Part shown: one piece after another, positions 7,804 to 15,576 of the stretch
How positions within the stretch are numbered: position 1 is the stretch's first letter
How the letters are laid out: each line of letters begins with the position of its first letter
NCBI GenBank assembly: GCA_903940225.1
Contig: CAJAKC010000009.1
Location: 18,985 to 82,984, forward strand
Length of the DNA: 64,000 nucleotides
DNA from: an uncultured Microbacteriaceae bacterium
Lineage (GTDB): Bacteria; Actinomycetota; Actinomycetes; Actinomycetales; Microbacteriaceae
Reading direction: 5' to 3'
Notes under the pieces: model-generated
The model's input: the letters and a program-made list of their open reading frames with translations, nothing else
What the model was told of the DNA's origin: nothing
The model's database searches: none
Program-made: the position numbers and the translations under genes

Positions 7804-8979
7804 GTGAGTTCGTCGCGCATCGCCGTCGTGGGCATCGGTTTCGTGGGTCTTTCCCTCGCTGTCCTTCTTGCACAGCGCAATACGGTCGTCGCCATCGACA
7901 TCGATCCGGAGAAGGTCAACGCGGTCAATCGGCGCGGATCGCCGTTTGAGGATGCGGACATTTCACGTTTTTTCGCCGAGAAGGAACTGCACCTGACCGC
8001 GACGACCGATGCCGTGCCGGAGTTTCGGGCCGCTGACATCGTCATCATCGCGACACCGACAAACTACGATTCGACGACGGATTCGTTTGATACCTCGAGC
8101 GTCGAACACACGATTTCGCTCGTTCACGACACAAACCCGGACGCTCTCATTGTCGTGAAGTCGACGGTTCCGGTCGGTTTCACCGCCCGCATTCGTGAGA
8201 AGTTGGGGCTGACCAATCTGGTCTTCTCGCCGGAGTTTCTTCGCGAAGGCCGCGCGTTGCACGACAATCTGCACCCGTCGCGAATCATCGTGGGTGATCG
8301 AGGTCAGCGCGCGGCGGAATTTGCCGAGCTGCTCGCCGAATGTGCCGAGGGGGTTCGACCGACGGTCCTCTTGACCGATTCGACCGAGGCCGAGGCGATC
8401 AAACTTTTTTCCAACACCTACCTGGCTTTGCGCGTCGCGTATTTCAACGAGATCGATTCGTTCGCGATGACCAACAACCTCGATGCTCGCGCGGTGATCG
8501 ATGGTGTCAGCCTCGACCCGCGCATCGGCACCGGTTATAACAATCCGTCGTTCGGGTACGGCGGCTATTGTCTGCCGAAAGACACCAAGCAACTTCTGGC
8601 CAATTATCGTGACGTTCCGCAAACGACGATTCGTGCGGTCGTCGAAGCAAACGAACAGCGCAAGGACTTCATCGCCGATGACATCGTCGCGCGCAAGCCG
8701 GGCACGGTCGGCGTCTATCGACTCGTCATGAAGTCGGGCAGCGACAACTTCCGCGAATCGAGCGTCCTGGGCGTCATTGAACGCTTGCAACGACACGGCG
8801 TGGCCGTCATCGTGTTTGAGCCAACTCTCGACCACGCCCCCCTCGACGGGCTTGACGTCGTTAACGATTTCGATGACTTCATTTCACGAGCCGATCTCAT
8901 CGTCGCCAATCGCGACTCTTCTCAGCTCGACGGCGTTCGCGGCAAGGTGTACACGCGCGACCTGTTCGGCGACAACTAA
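7804..8979 (+). CDS. ugd: UDP-glucose 6-dehydrogenase
   Basis: The enzyme oxidises UDP-glucose to UDP-glucuronate with two NAD+. The 391-residue length matches the short enterobacterial type. The N-terminal Rossmann motif is VVGIGFVGLSLA. STVPVGFT and SPEFLREGRALHDN follow, and the catalytic Cys lies in GYGGYCLPKDTKQL with its conserved flanks. The leaderless promoter fixes the GTG start. GalU, encoded upstream, makes its substrate. The product implies glucuronate in a surface polymer; no glycosyltransferase cluster is adjacent. Confidence 0.93.
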   Translation: MSSSRIAVVGIGFVGLSLAVLLAQRNTVVAIDIDPEKVNAVNRRGSPFEDADISRFFAEKELHLTATTDAVPEFRAADIVIIATPTNYDSTTDSFDTSSVEHTISLVHDTNPDALIVVKSTVPVGFTARIREKLGLTNLVFSPEFLREGRALHDNLHPSRIIVGDRGQRAAEFAELLAECAEGVRPTVLLTDSTEAEAIKLFSNTYLALRVAYFNEIDSFAMTNNLDARAVIDGVSLDPRIGTGYNNPSFGYGGYCLPKDTKQLLANYRDVPQTTIRAVVEANEQRKDFIADDIVARKPGTVGVYRLVMKSGSDNFRESSVLGVIERLQRHGVAVIVFEPTLDHAPLDGLDVVNDFDDFISRADLIVANRDSSQLDGVRGKVYTRDLFGDN

Positions 8980-8989
8980 TCGACACGGG

Positions 8990-8995
8990 TACGGT
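8990..8995 (+). promoter_or_regulatory. -10 box of leaderless promoter for dedA
   Basis: TACGGT followed by six bases and the ATG at 9002, within the 22-base gap after ugd. Confidence 0.5.
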
Positions 8996-9001
8996 TGAAG
9001 C

Positions 9002-9637
9002 ATGATTGTTGCCGCAGCGGAAGACCTGCTCCCCTGGTTTAACGACACCGTTGCCACCGCGGGAATCGTCGGGTTCTACCTGCTCGTGTGGGGGCTGGTG
9101 TTCGCCGGCACCGGACTCTTTGTCGGCGCGTTCATCCCGTTCATCACGGGCGACACTCTGCTGTTCGCCGCCGGTTTGCTTGCCGCGCATTTGGTGGGGG
9201 TCGACATCGTCATCCTCGCAATCGGAACGGGAATCGCCGCTTTTCTTGGCGACCACGTCGGATTCATCATGGGGCGCAACCTTGGCCGTCCGTATCTCGA
9301 CGCCCGAACCGGACCGCGCATGAAGGGGATCATTTCGGGGGTCGAGCAGATGTATCAGCGTTACGGATGGTGGTCGGTCGTCGTCGCCCGCTTCGTTCCG
9401 TGGGCTCGCGTTTTTGTTCCGTGGGTCGCCGGAATCGGGCGGATGAACTACTACCGATTCCTGACCGCAAACGCGCTCGGCGCGATGCTCTGGGGTGTCG
9501 GACTTACCTTCGCCGGGTGGGGCGCCTACTTCATCCCCGGTGTGAAGTCCGCCGCCTATGTCATCGCGGGAGTCGTCATCCTGATGTCGGTCATCGCGGG
9601 CTTCCGCACCTGGCGCGCGAATCGGGTTCAACCCTGA
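9002..9637 (+). CDS. DedA family membrane protein
   Basis: A 211-residue polytopic membrane protein of the DedA/SNARE-associated family, whose members include lipid scramblase or flippase-like proteins needed for envelope homeostasis. It has about five hydrophobic segments. Family landmarks are GTGIAAFLGDHVGFIMGRNLG and, after a cytoplasmic loop, ARFVPWARVFVPWVAGIGRM, which carries the conserved Arg and Pro of the re-entrant region. The stop codon overlaps the ATG of the next gene (TGATG), so the two are probably translationally coupled. The substrate is unknown. Confidence 0.88.
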   Translation: MIVAAAEDLLPWFNDTVATAGIVGFYLLVWGLVFAGTGLFVGAFIPFITGDTLLFAAGLLAAHLVGVDIVILAIGTGIAAFLGDHVGFIMGRNLGRPYLDARTGPRMKGIISGVEQMYQRYGWWSVVVARFVPWARVFVPWVAGIGRMNYYRFLTANALGAMLWGVGLTFAGWGAYFIPGVKSAAYVIAGVVILMSVIAGFRTWRANRVQP

Positions 9638-10782
9638 TGGGCGCCCTCGACGGAGTTCTTGTCGTCGACTTGTCGCGCGCTGTCGCCGGTCCGCACGCGG
9701 CGATGATGCTGGGTGATCTGGGTGCTCGCGTCATCAAGGTTGAGTCTCCGGGCGGCGACGATTCTCGACAGTGGGGGCCGCCGTTCGTCGACGGGGAATC
9801 GACGTATTTCCTGTCCGTCAATCGCAACAAAGAGTCGGTGGTTCTCGACCTGAAAACAGAAGAGGGGCGAGCCGTGCTTGACACACTGGTTGCGCGCGCG
9901 GACGTCATCATCGAAAACTTCAAGGTGGGCACGCTTGCGCGACTCGGCTTCTCCGAGGACCGCATTCGGGAACTGAATCCGCGCGCCGTGCTTTTGTCGA
10001 TCACGGGGTTCGGCCACGACGGCCCCGAGGCCGCCCGCGCGGGGTATGACCAGATCGCCCAGGGTGAGGCCGGACTCATGTCGGTCACCGGCTCGGACGT
10101 CGACGACCCGCAACGCGTCGGCGTTCCCATCTCGGACGTCCTCGCCGGACTTTACGGTGCGTTTGGAATCGTCGCGGCGTTGTACGACCGCGAAAAGTCG
10201 GGCGTCGGCACAACCGTTCGCACCTCTCTTCTTGCCGCCACCGTCGGAGCCCACGTTTACCAGGGGACGGCACAGACCGTCGGTCACGTGACCGGACAGC
10301 CTCGCGGTAACCACCACCCGTCGTTGGCGCCCTACGGTCTCTTCCACGCCTCGGACGGACCGATTCAGATCGCGGTTGGTACGGAAACGCAGTGGGCCAC
10401 ACTGTGTGCCGTGCTCGGAATCGAACAGGCCGAAAAGTTTTCGACGAACAGCCTGCGCGTCACGCGTCATGGCGAACTCGTTGAGGTGCTCAACGCTGCA
10501 CTCGCGTCGCGCACCTCGGCGGACATTCTCGCCGAACTCGAGACGGCGGGTGTCCCAGCCGGCAAGATTCGGTCGATGGACGAGGTGTACGCGTGGGATC
10601 AGACGCGCTCACAGGGACTCGTCATCGATGTTGAGCACGACACCCTCGGCACGATTGAGATTCCAGGGCCGGCACTTCGCTGGTTCGACGGCTCGGGCGA
10701 AATCACGCCCACGCGGCACCGTGCGCCGCCTACGCTCGGCCAGCACACCAACGACGTGCTCGCGTGGCTGGCTGACGACTAG
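9637..10782 (+). CDS. CaiB/BaiF family (family III) CoA transferase
   Basis: The 381-residue product matches family III CoA transferases, which move CoA between carboxylic acids through an aspartyl-CoA intermediate. It starts with LVVDLSRAVAGPHAAMMLGDLGA and has the CoA-contact region IIENFKVGTLARLG. Asp167 in VGVPISDVLAGLYG is the likely catalytic residue, as in formyl-CoA transferase. The ATG at 9637 overlaps the dedA stop. The acid substrate cannot be told from sequence. The stop interlocks with that of the convergent hydrolase gene (CTAG). Confidence 0.9.
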   Translation: MGALDGVLVVDLSRAVAGPHAAMMLGDLGARVIKVESPGGDDSRQWGPPFVDGESTYFLSVNRNKESVVLDLKTEEGRAVLDTLVARADVIIENFKVGTLARLGFSEDRIRELNPRAVLLSITGFGHDGPEAARAGYDQIAQGEAGLMSVTGSDVDDPQRVGVPISDVLAGLYGAFGIVAALYDREKSGVGTTVRTSLLAATVGAHVYQGTAQTVGHVTGQPRGNHHPSLAPYGLFHASDGPIQIAVGTETQWATLCAVLGIEQAEKFSTNSLRVTRHGELVEVLNAALASRTSADILAELETAGVPAGKIRSMDEVYAWDQTRSQGLVIDVEHDTLGTIEIPGPALRWFDGSGEITPTRHRAPPTLGQHTNDVLAWLADD

Positions 10783-11531
10783 TCGTTCAACCAGTCCGAC
10801 AGTTCTGCACAGAATCGGTCGGGGGCGTCGCGGTGAACGTTGTGTCCTGTGCCCGAAATCATCACCCGAGTCACGAGCGGGTTTGCCGATTCGATTCGCG
10901 CAGCGTGCGCGTCGGTGTAACGAGCGACAACGGCCGGGTCGCCCTGAAAGACGAGGGTCGGAACGGTCAGCGCGATTGTTTCATCGAGGACATCCCAGTC
11001 GGGGTTGTCATCGCACGAATGCACGAGCGCAAACTCGTCCGCTGCCCGTTGCGCGTGCACCGAGGCTTCGATATCCCGCTGGTCCCAGTGCGGATTGTCG
11101 GTCGCCTGCTTTTCGACCGTAAGCGTGTGGTGGTTGAGCACCTGCCGCGCCCGGATTTCCGCGCGGTCTTCCGCCGTCGTCGCGAGGGCCGGGTCTATCA
11201 GCACCAGCCGCCGTGCCCAGTCGGGCTCTAACGCGCTCGCGAAAACGATGTTTGCCCCACCAATCGAATGGCCGACGACGACGTCCCACGGGCGCTCACG
11301 GCGAACGGCGAGCAGGTCCCGCGCGTAATCCTCGATTCGATAGCGGTCGGTGCGAGGGGCGCTGCCGTGCCCCCGTTGATCAACGGCGACGGCGAACCAA
11401 CCCTCCGACGCCAGGTGCTCACCGATTCGCCACATCGTGTGCATGTCACTGCCGAGCCCGTGAACCAGCAGCGCGTGCCGTGTGGCCGAGGGCAAGCCCC
11501 GAGTGACGAACGGCAGCTCAACGACGGTCAT
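10779..11531 (-). CDS. alpha/beta hydrolase
   Basis: The 250-residue protein has the alpha/beta-hydrolase fold pattern: HGLG oxyanion region (LLVHGLGSDMHTMW), DQRGHGSA loop, nucleophile elbow VVGHSIGGAN with Ser89, a late acid in VFQGDPAV, and the catalytic His in SGTGHNVHRDAP. The predicted location is cytoplasmic, as no signal peptide is seen. It could be an esterase, haloacid-type hydrolase or thioesterase; the neighbouring CoA transferase gives no firm clue. An MFS transporter gene lies 14 bases upstream on the same strand, so they may form an operon. Confidence 0.85.
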   Translation of the reverse strand: MTVVELPFVTRGLPSATRHALLVHGLGSDMHTMWRIGEHLASEGWFAVAVDQRGHGSAPRTDRYRIEDYARDLLAVRRERPWDVVVGHSIGGANIVFASALEPDWARRLVLIDPALATTAEDRAEIRARQVLNHHTLTVEKQATDNPHWDQRDIEASVHAQRAADEFALVHSCDDNPDWDVLDETIALTVPTLVFQGDPAVVARYTDAHAARIESANPLVTRVMISGTGHNVHRDAPDRFCAELSDWLND

Positions 11532-11545
11532 GTGAGACTCCTGCG

Positions 11546-12718
11546 TCAGTGTCCCGTGAGATGCCGCAGGTCGGGAAGTTTTCTGACCCAGATCGCGGGG
11601 ATGAGCGCCGCGATCCCAGCAAAAACGGTGGCGGCAACGAAACCTCCGGTTGGGCCGAACGCATCAATGGCGAAACCAGCGATGGCGCTCGCGATGGCGG
11701 CTCCTATGACCCATCCCGTGCCGAGCCACCCGAGGCTTTCGGGGACGTCACCCTTGGCCACCGATTCGGTGGCGACGGCGTACTGGACGGTCATGGCGGG
11801 TGCGACACCGAGACCGGCAACGAGCAGCGCGCACGTGATCAAGATGGGGTCACTCGTGAACATGGCCAGAGACGCTCCGAAGGCAACAAACCCGAGCCGG
11901 CGGGTGAGTGACCAGCGCCCCATCGGGGAGTGCCCCATGGCCAGGCCGCCGACGAGAGAGGTGGCCGCCCACAGCCCGAGCACGAGCCCGGCAGCGGAAT
12001 CCTGACCGCTGCCGAAGGCCGCGACGGTGGCGGCTTCGATTGCACCGAATGATCCGACGACCATTACGCCACTGAGGACAACGATGAGGACGGCCGGCTT
12101 CTTGAGAACGGCACCCATCTTCCCGCTGGAGGCCTCGAGAGTCGCACTCTTGACCGCAGGGCGAGTGAGGAACCACAGGCCACCACCCCCGCCGATGACG
12201 GCACTGCCGAGCAGGGCGGTGGGCGAGTTGATCTGTGTCGCGAGGAACACCACGATCACGGGTCCGAGAATCCAGATCAGTTCCTGGATACTCGCATCGA
12301 GGGCTTGCAGACTTTGCAGTTGTTTCCGCGAAACGATGGACGGGTAGATCGCACGCGCGGCTGGTTGGATGGGCGCCAGTGTCAACCCGAGCAGTAATCC
12401 GAGTGGGATGTCAATGAAGGCGTTCACCGGGATGAAGGCGATGGCGACGGTGGTGATTGTCGAAATCACGGTGAGCCAGCCGAGAACGGGGCGAATGCCG
12501 TATCGACTCATCCAGCGCGTGGCGATGGGGCTGGCGATTCCTTGGCCGATCGACATCGCCGCGAGCACGAGGCCCGCCACCCCGTAGAACCCCGTCTGTT
12601 GCTGCACGTGGATGAGCAGCCCGAGCCCCAGCATTCCTCCGGGGAAACGCGCGAGGAGTTGTGAGAGGACAACGGGGGTGAGGCCCCGTACTCGCAGCAA
12701 ATCGGCGTATCTCTTCAC
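11546..12718 (-). CDS. MFS transporter
   Basis: The 390-residue protein has about twelve hydrophobic segments in two halves, as in major facilitator transporters. An early cytoplasmic loop reads SPIATRWMSRYGIRPVLGW, a variant of the GxLaDrxGrkxxl motif A. The C-terminal half repeats a loop with GHSPMGRWSLTRRLGFVA. It resembles small-molecule or drug-efflux members, but the substrate cannot be inferred. The start is a GTG (MKRYADLLRVRG). Expression is probably shared with the downstream hydrolase. Confidence 0.85.
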   Translation of the reverse strand: MKRYADLLRVRGLTPVVLSQLLARFPGGMLGLGLLIHVQQQTGFYGVAGLVLAAMSIGQGIASPIATRWMSRYGIRPVLGWLTVISTITTVAIAFIPVNAFIDIPLGLLLGLTLAPIQPAARAIYPSIVSRKQLQSLQALDASIQELIWILGPVIVVFLATQINSPTALLGSAVIGGGGGLWFLTRPAVKSATLEASSGKMGAVLKKPAVLIVVLSGVMVVGSFGAIEAATVAAFGSGQDSAAGLVLGLWAATSLVGGLAMGHSPMGRWSLTRRLGFVAFGASLAMFTSDPILITCALLVAGLGVAPAMTVQYAVATESVAKGDVPESLGWLGTGWVIGAAIASAIAGFAIDAFGPTGGFVAATVFAGIAALIPAIWVRKLPDLRHLTGH

Positions 12719-12846
12719 CTGCTCAGCCTATGTCCGTGCTGGGTGTTTTACTGAGGGCAGCGCCCGGTTTGGCCGAAAATGGTCGACTTCCGGCGAAATG
12801 GCCTGTGGAAAACTCGAATAAGTTATCCCCAGATGTGCACGACACG

Positions 12847-12862
12847 CCACAAGATATGGGGT
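12847..12862 (+). promoter_or_regulatory. NrdR box 1 upstream of nrdA
   Basis: CCACAAGATATGGGGT matches the NrdR consensus ACACTATATATAGTGT at 11 or more of 16 positions. Its start is 32 bases before that of box 2, about three helical turns, which is the usual spacing for cooperative NrdR binding. This implies repression of the ribonucleotide reductase genes when dATP is high. Confidence 0.75.
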
Positions 12863-12864
12863 TC

Positions 12865-12892
12865 TTGCCCAAACGACAACCGAACATATAGT
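12865..12892 (+). promoter_or_regulatory. nrdA promoter
   Basis: The likely -10 is TATAGT (12887-12892), inside NrdR box 2, with TTGCCC (12865-12870) at 16 bases as a weak -35. Bound NrdR would cover the core promoter. The predicted transcript starts near 12899, giving an untranslated leader of about 86 bases before the ATG at 12985. Confidence 0.55.
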
Positions 12893-12894
12893 GT
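12879..12894 (+). promoter_or_regulatory. NrdR box 2 upstream of nrdA
   Basis: ACCGAACATATAGTGT matches the NrdR consensus at 12 of 16 positions, with a perfect right half (ATATAGTGT). It overlaps the -10 element of the nrdA promoter. Confidence 0.78.
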
Positions 12895-12984
12895 TTTTCA
12901 TCCAACCATTTTTTGCTACGAAATCGGCGCGAATTCACCGAAAACCTTCGACTTCGAACCGCTCTGGAAGAAACGAGACCACCC

Positions 12985-15423
12985 ATGGCCATCACGGTCG
13001 TCAAGCGCAACGGGGCACGCGAGCCCTACGACGCCAACAAGATCAACCTTGCTATCGAGGAAGCCGCCGAAGGCTTCCCCGACAAGCTCGCGTGGGTGAC
13101 CCAGATTGGCACCGAACTCGAACTCACCCTGTTTGATGGCATCACCTCGCAGCAGCTCGACGAAGCCGTGATTCAGGTCGCACTCCAGAACGTCAAGGAT
13201 GACCCCGGATTCGACCAGATCGCCGCGCGCCTGTTGCTCAAGACCATCTACAAGAGTGTCCTCGGAGACTACAACTCGGCCGAGGAACTCAAGAGCCTGC
13301 ACGCGCAACACTTCGAGGCGAACATCCGCCGCGGTGTCGACGAAGGGTTGCTCGACACGCGCTTGGCGGAAATGTTCGACTTTGACACCCTGGCCAAGGA
13401 ACTCGAGCCCAACTACGACGAGCTCCTCAAATACATCGGTGTTGTCACGCTCAACAACCGCTACGGCGTCAAGGGACGCAACGGCGACCCGCTCGAGGTT
13501 CCCCAGTACTTCTGGATGCGCATCGCAATGGGCCTGTCGCTCAACGAAAAGGACCCGACAACCGTCGCCCTGCGGTTCTACCGCAAGATGGCCAGCCTCG
13601 AATACTTGGCGGCCGGTTCGACCCTCGTCAACGCGGGAACGTCGTACCCGCAACTCGCGAACTGCTTCGTTCTCGAAATGCAGGACGACATCGAGCACAT
13701 CGCCAAGACCACCCGCGACGTCATGTGGCTGACAAAGGGCACCGGCGGCATCGGCCTCTCGGTCACCAAGTTGCGCGCCCAGGGATCACCCATTCGCTCG
13801 AACAACACCGTCTCGACCGGCCCGATACCGTTCATGCACACCATCGACTCGGTTCTTCGCGCCATCTCGCGCGGCGGCAAGAAGTTCGGCGCCCTCTGCT
13901 TCTACATGGAGAACTGGCACCTCGACTTCCCCGAGTTCCTCGACCTGCGTCAGAACTCCGGTGACCCGTACCGTCGTACCCGCACCGCCAACACGGCCGT
14001 CTGGATTTCGGACGAGTTCATGAAGCGCGTTCAGAACGACGAGGACTGGTACCTCTTTGACCCGCTCGAGGTCTCGGACCTCAACGAACTGTACGGTGCC
14101 GAATTCTCGAAGCGTTACGCGGAATACATCGCGCTCGCGGAAAAGGGTGAAATCGAGCTCTTCAAGAAGATTTCGGCGCGCGAACAGTTCAAGCAGATTC
14201 TCATCTCGCTGCAGTCGACATCACACCCGTGGCTGACGTGGAAGGACACGATCAACCTTCGTGCCCTCAACAACAACACGGGCACCATTCACTCGTCGAA
14301 CCTCTGCACCGAAATCTGCCTGCCGCAGGACGCCGAGAACGTGTCGGTCTGCAACCTCGCGTCCATCAACCTGTCGACGCACCTCATCGACGGCAAAATT
14401 GATTTCGAGAAGATGGACGAGAGCGCCCGCATCGCCGTGCGCCAGCTCGACAACCTCATCGACATCACCCGCTCGTCGGTGCACGAAGCGGACAAGGCCA
14501 ACGCCGAGAACCGGGCCGTGGGCCTCGGGCTCATGGGCTTCACGGACATCTGCGAACGCCTGGGCATCTCGTACGAGTCCGAAGAGGCCTACGAGCTCAT
14601 CGACGAAATCACCGAACGCATTTCGTATTCGGCAATCGACGAGTCGACCAATCTTGCGCGCGAGCGCGGGGCATATGACAACTTCGCCGGTTCGCGCTGG
14701 TCGCAGGGACTCGTGCCGTTCGACTCGATCGACTTGACCGAGAAAGACCGCGGGGTTTCGATCGACATCTCACGCAAGACCCGTCTTGACTGGGATGCGC
14801 TGCGCACGAAGGTCAAGGGCGGAATCCGCAACGCGACCCTCATGGCCATCGCCCCCACCGCGTCGATCGGTCTCGTCGCCGGAACCACCCCCGGTCTCGA
14901 CCCGCAGTTCTCGCAGATCTTCTCGCGGTCGACCTCCAGCGGAAAGTTCCTCGAAGTCAACCGCAACCTCGTCGACGCGCTCAAGCAGCGCGGGCTGTGG
15001 GAATCAACTCGCGAAGACATTCTCCGTTCGCAGGGGGACATCCAGTCGCTGCCGACGATTCCCGACGACGTCAAAGAGGTCTTCAAGACGTCGTTCCAGT
15101 TGTCGCCCTATGCGTTCCTCGAAGTTGCCGGTCGCGCTCAGAAGTGGATTGACCAGGCGATCAGCAGAAACATGTACCTCGAAACCCGCGACATCGACGA
15201 AATGGTCGATATCTACATGGGTGCATGGGAGCGCGGCGTCAAGACGACGTACTACCTGCACATGAAGCCTCGCCACACCGCCGAACAGTCGACAGTCAAG
15301 GTCAATAAGGCCGAGGACATTGTCGAAGGAAACAAGAAGGGCTTCGGCGCATCGGCCGAAACCGCAGAACCGGTCGCCGCCGCTGCATCACCCCGCAAGG
15401 GCTTCGGCTTCGGTGGAGCGTAA
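12985..15423 (+). CDS. nrdA: ribonucleotide reductase catalytic subunit (class Ia/Ic-type NrdA) lacking its own C-terminal Cys pair
   Basis: The 812-residue alpha subunit reduces ribonucleotides to deoxyribonucleotides. An N-terminal ATP-cone (residues ~1-95, from ITVVKRNGAREPYDANKIN) provides allosteric control. Active-site residues are Cys227 (NCFVLEM), Asn439-Cys441-Glu443 (NLCTEI) and Cys456 (VCNLAS); a Tyr-Tyr pair near the end (TTYYLHM) fits the radical path. The protein ends in an Ala/Gly-rich tail (PRKGFGFGGA) without cysteines, whereas NrdA normally ends in a CxxC or CxxxxC redox tail. That motif is in the next small ORF. I chose ATG 12985 because the ATP-cone starts there; an in-frame start at 12913 is possible. 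No nrdI or nrdH is adjacent. Confidence 0.95.
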   Translation: MAITVVKRNGAREPYDANKINLAIEEAAEGFPDKLAWVTQIGTELELTLFDGITSQQLDEAVIQVALQNVKDDPGFDQIAARLLLKTIYKSVLGDYNSAEELKSLHAQHFEANIRRGVDEGLLDTRLAEMFDFDTLAKELEPNYDELLKYIGVVTLNNRYGVKGRNGDPLEVPQYFWMRIAMGLSLNEKDPTTVALRFYRKMASLEYLAAGSTLVNAGTSYPQLANCFVLEMQDDIEHIAKTTRDVMWLTKGTGGIGLSVTKLRAQGSPIRSNNTVSTGPIPFMHTIDSVLRAISRGGKKFGALCFYMENWHLDFPEFLDLRQNSGDPYRRTRTANTAVWISDEFMKRVQNDEDWYLFDPLEVSDLNELYGAEFSKRYAEYIALAEKGEIELFKKISAREQFKQILISLQSTSHPWLTWKDTINLRALNNNTGTIHSSNLCTEICLPQDAENVSVCNLASINLSTHLIDGKIDFEKMDESARIAVRQLDNLIDITRSSVHEADKANAENRAVGLGLMGFTDICERLGISYESEEAYELIDEITERISYSAIDESTNLARERGAYDNFAGSRWSQGLVPFDSIDLTEKDRGVSIDISRKTRLDWDALRTKVKGGIRNATLMAIAPTASIGLVAGTTPGLDPQFSQIFSRSTSSGKFLEVNRNLVDALKQRGLWESTREDILRSQGDIQSLPTIPDDVKEVFKTSFQLSPYAFLEVAGRAQKWIDQAISRNMYLETRDIDEMVDIYMGAWERGVKTTYYLHMKPRHTAEQSTVKVNKAEDIVEGNKKGFGASAETAEPVAAAASPRKGFGFGGA

Positions 15424-15434
15424 GGAGAAAAGCC

Positions 15435-15515
15435 ATGAACCCAACTGACACCACCAACGATTACGTCGTGCCGATAGATCCGATGGATCTGTTGCAGTGC
15501 GAATCGTGCCAGTAA
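15435..15515 (+). CDS. 26-aa mini-protein carrying the NrdA-type CxxC redox tail
   Basis: This tiny frame lies between nrdA and nrdB, too short for ordinary gene finders. The nrdA stop TAA is followed at once by GGAG (15424-15427) and, seven bases later, ATG. The peptide starts MNPTDTTNDY and ends IDPMDLLQCESCQ. CESCQ is the kind of CxxC ending found at the C-terminus of many class I NrdA proteins, where it re-reduces the active-site disulfide and passes electrons from thioredoxin or glutaredoxin. The nrdA product itself lacks this pair, so I infer a separately translated swinging-arm peptide. The frame (-1 relative to nrdA) is also open upstream of the ATG, so -1 frameshifting or an assembly indel must be excluded. 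Confidence 0.72.
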   Translation: MNPTDTTNDYVVPIDPMDLLQCESCQ

Positions 15516-15576
15516 CACAACCCTGAGGGACAACCCTCGCCACTCGAAGTATTTTTCACCACTTAAGGAGATCACA

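Noticed and set aside
9088..10782. Longer CoA transferase frame starting inside dedA
   Set aside because: The first 183 codons run through the dedA coding region in another frame. The family N-terminus starts exactly at ATG 9637, which overlaps the dedA stop.
12913..12984. Earlier NrdA start adding 24 residues
   Set aside because: The added residues (LRNRREFTENLRLRT...) lie before the ATP-cone and have no family counterpart I know. It stays possible because transcription probably starts at about 12899.
15516..15576. GAGGG-ACAA-CCCTC hairpin between the tail ORF and nrdB as a terminator
   Set aside because: The stem is only five base pairs without a T-run, and nrdB needs the upstream transcript, so termination here is unlikely.
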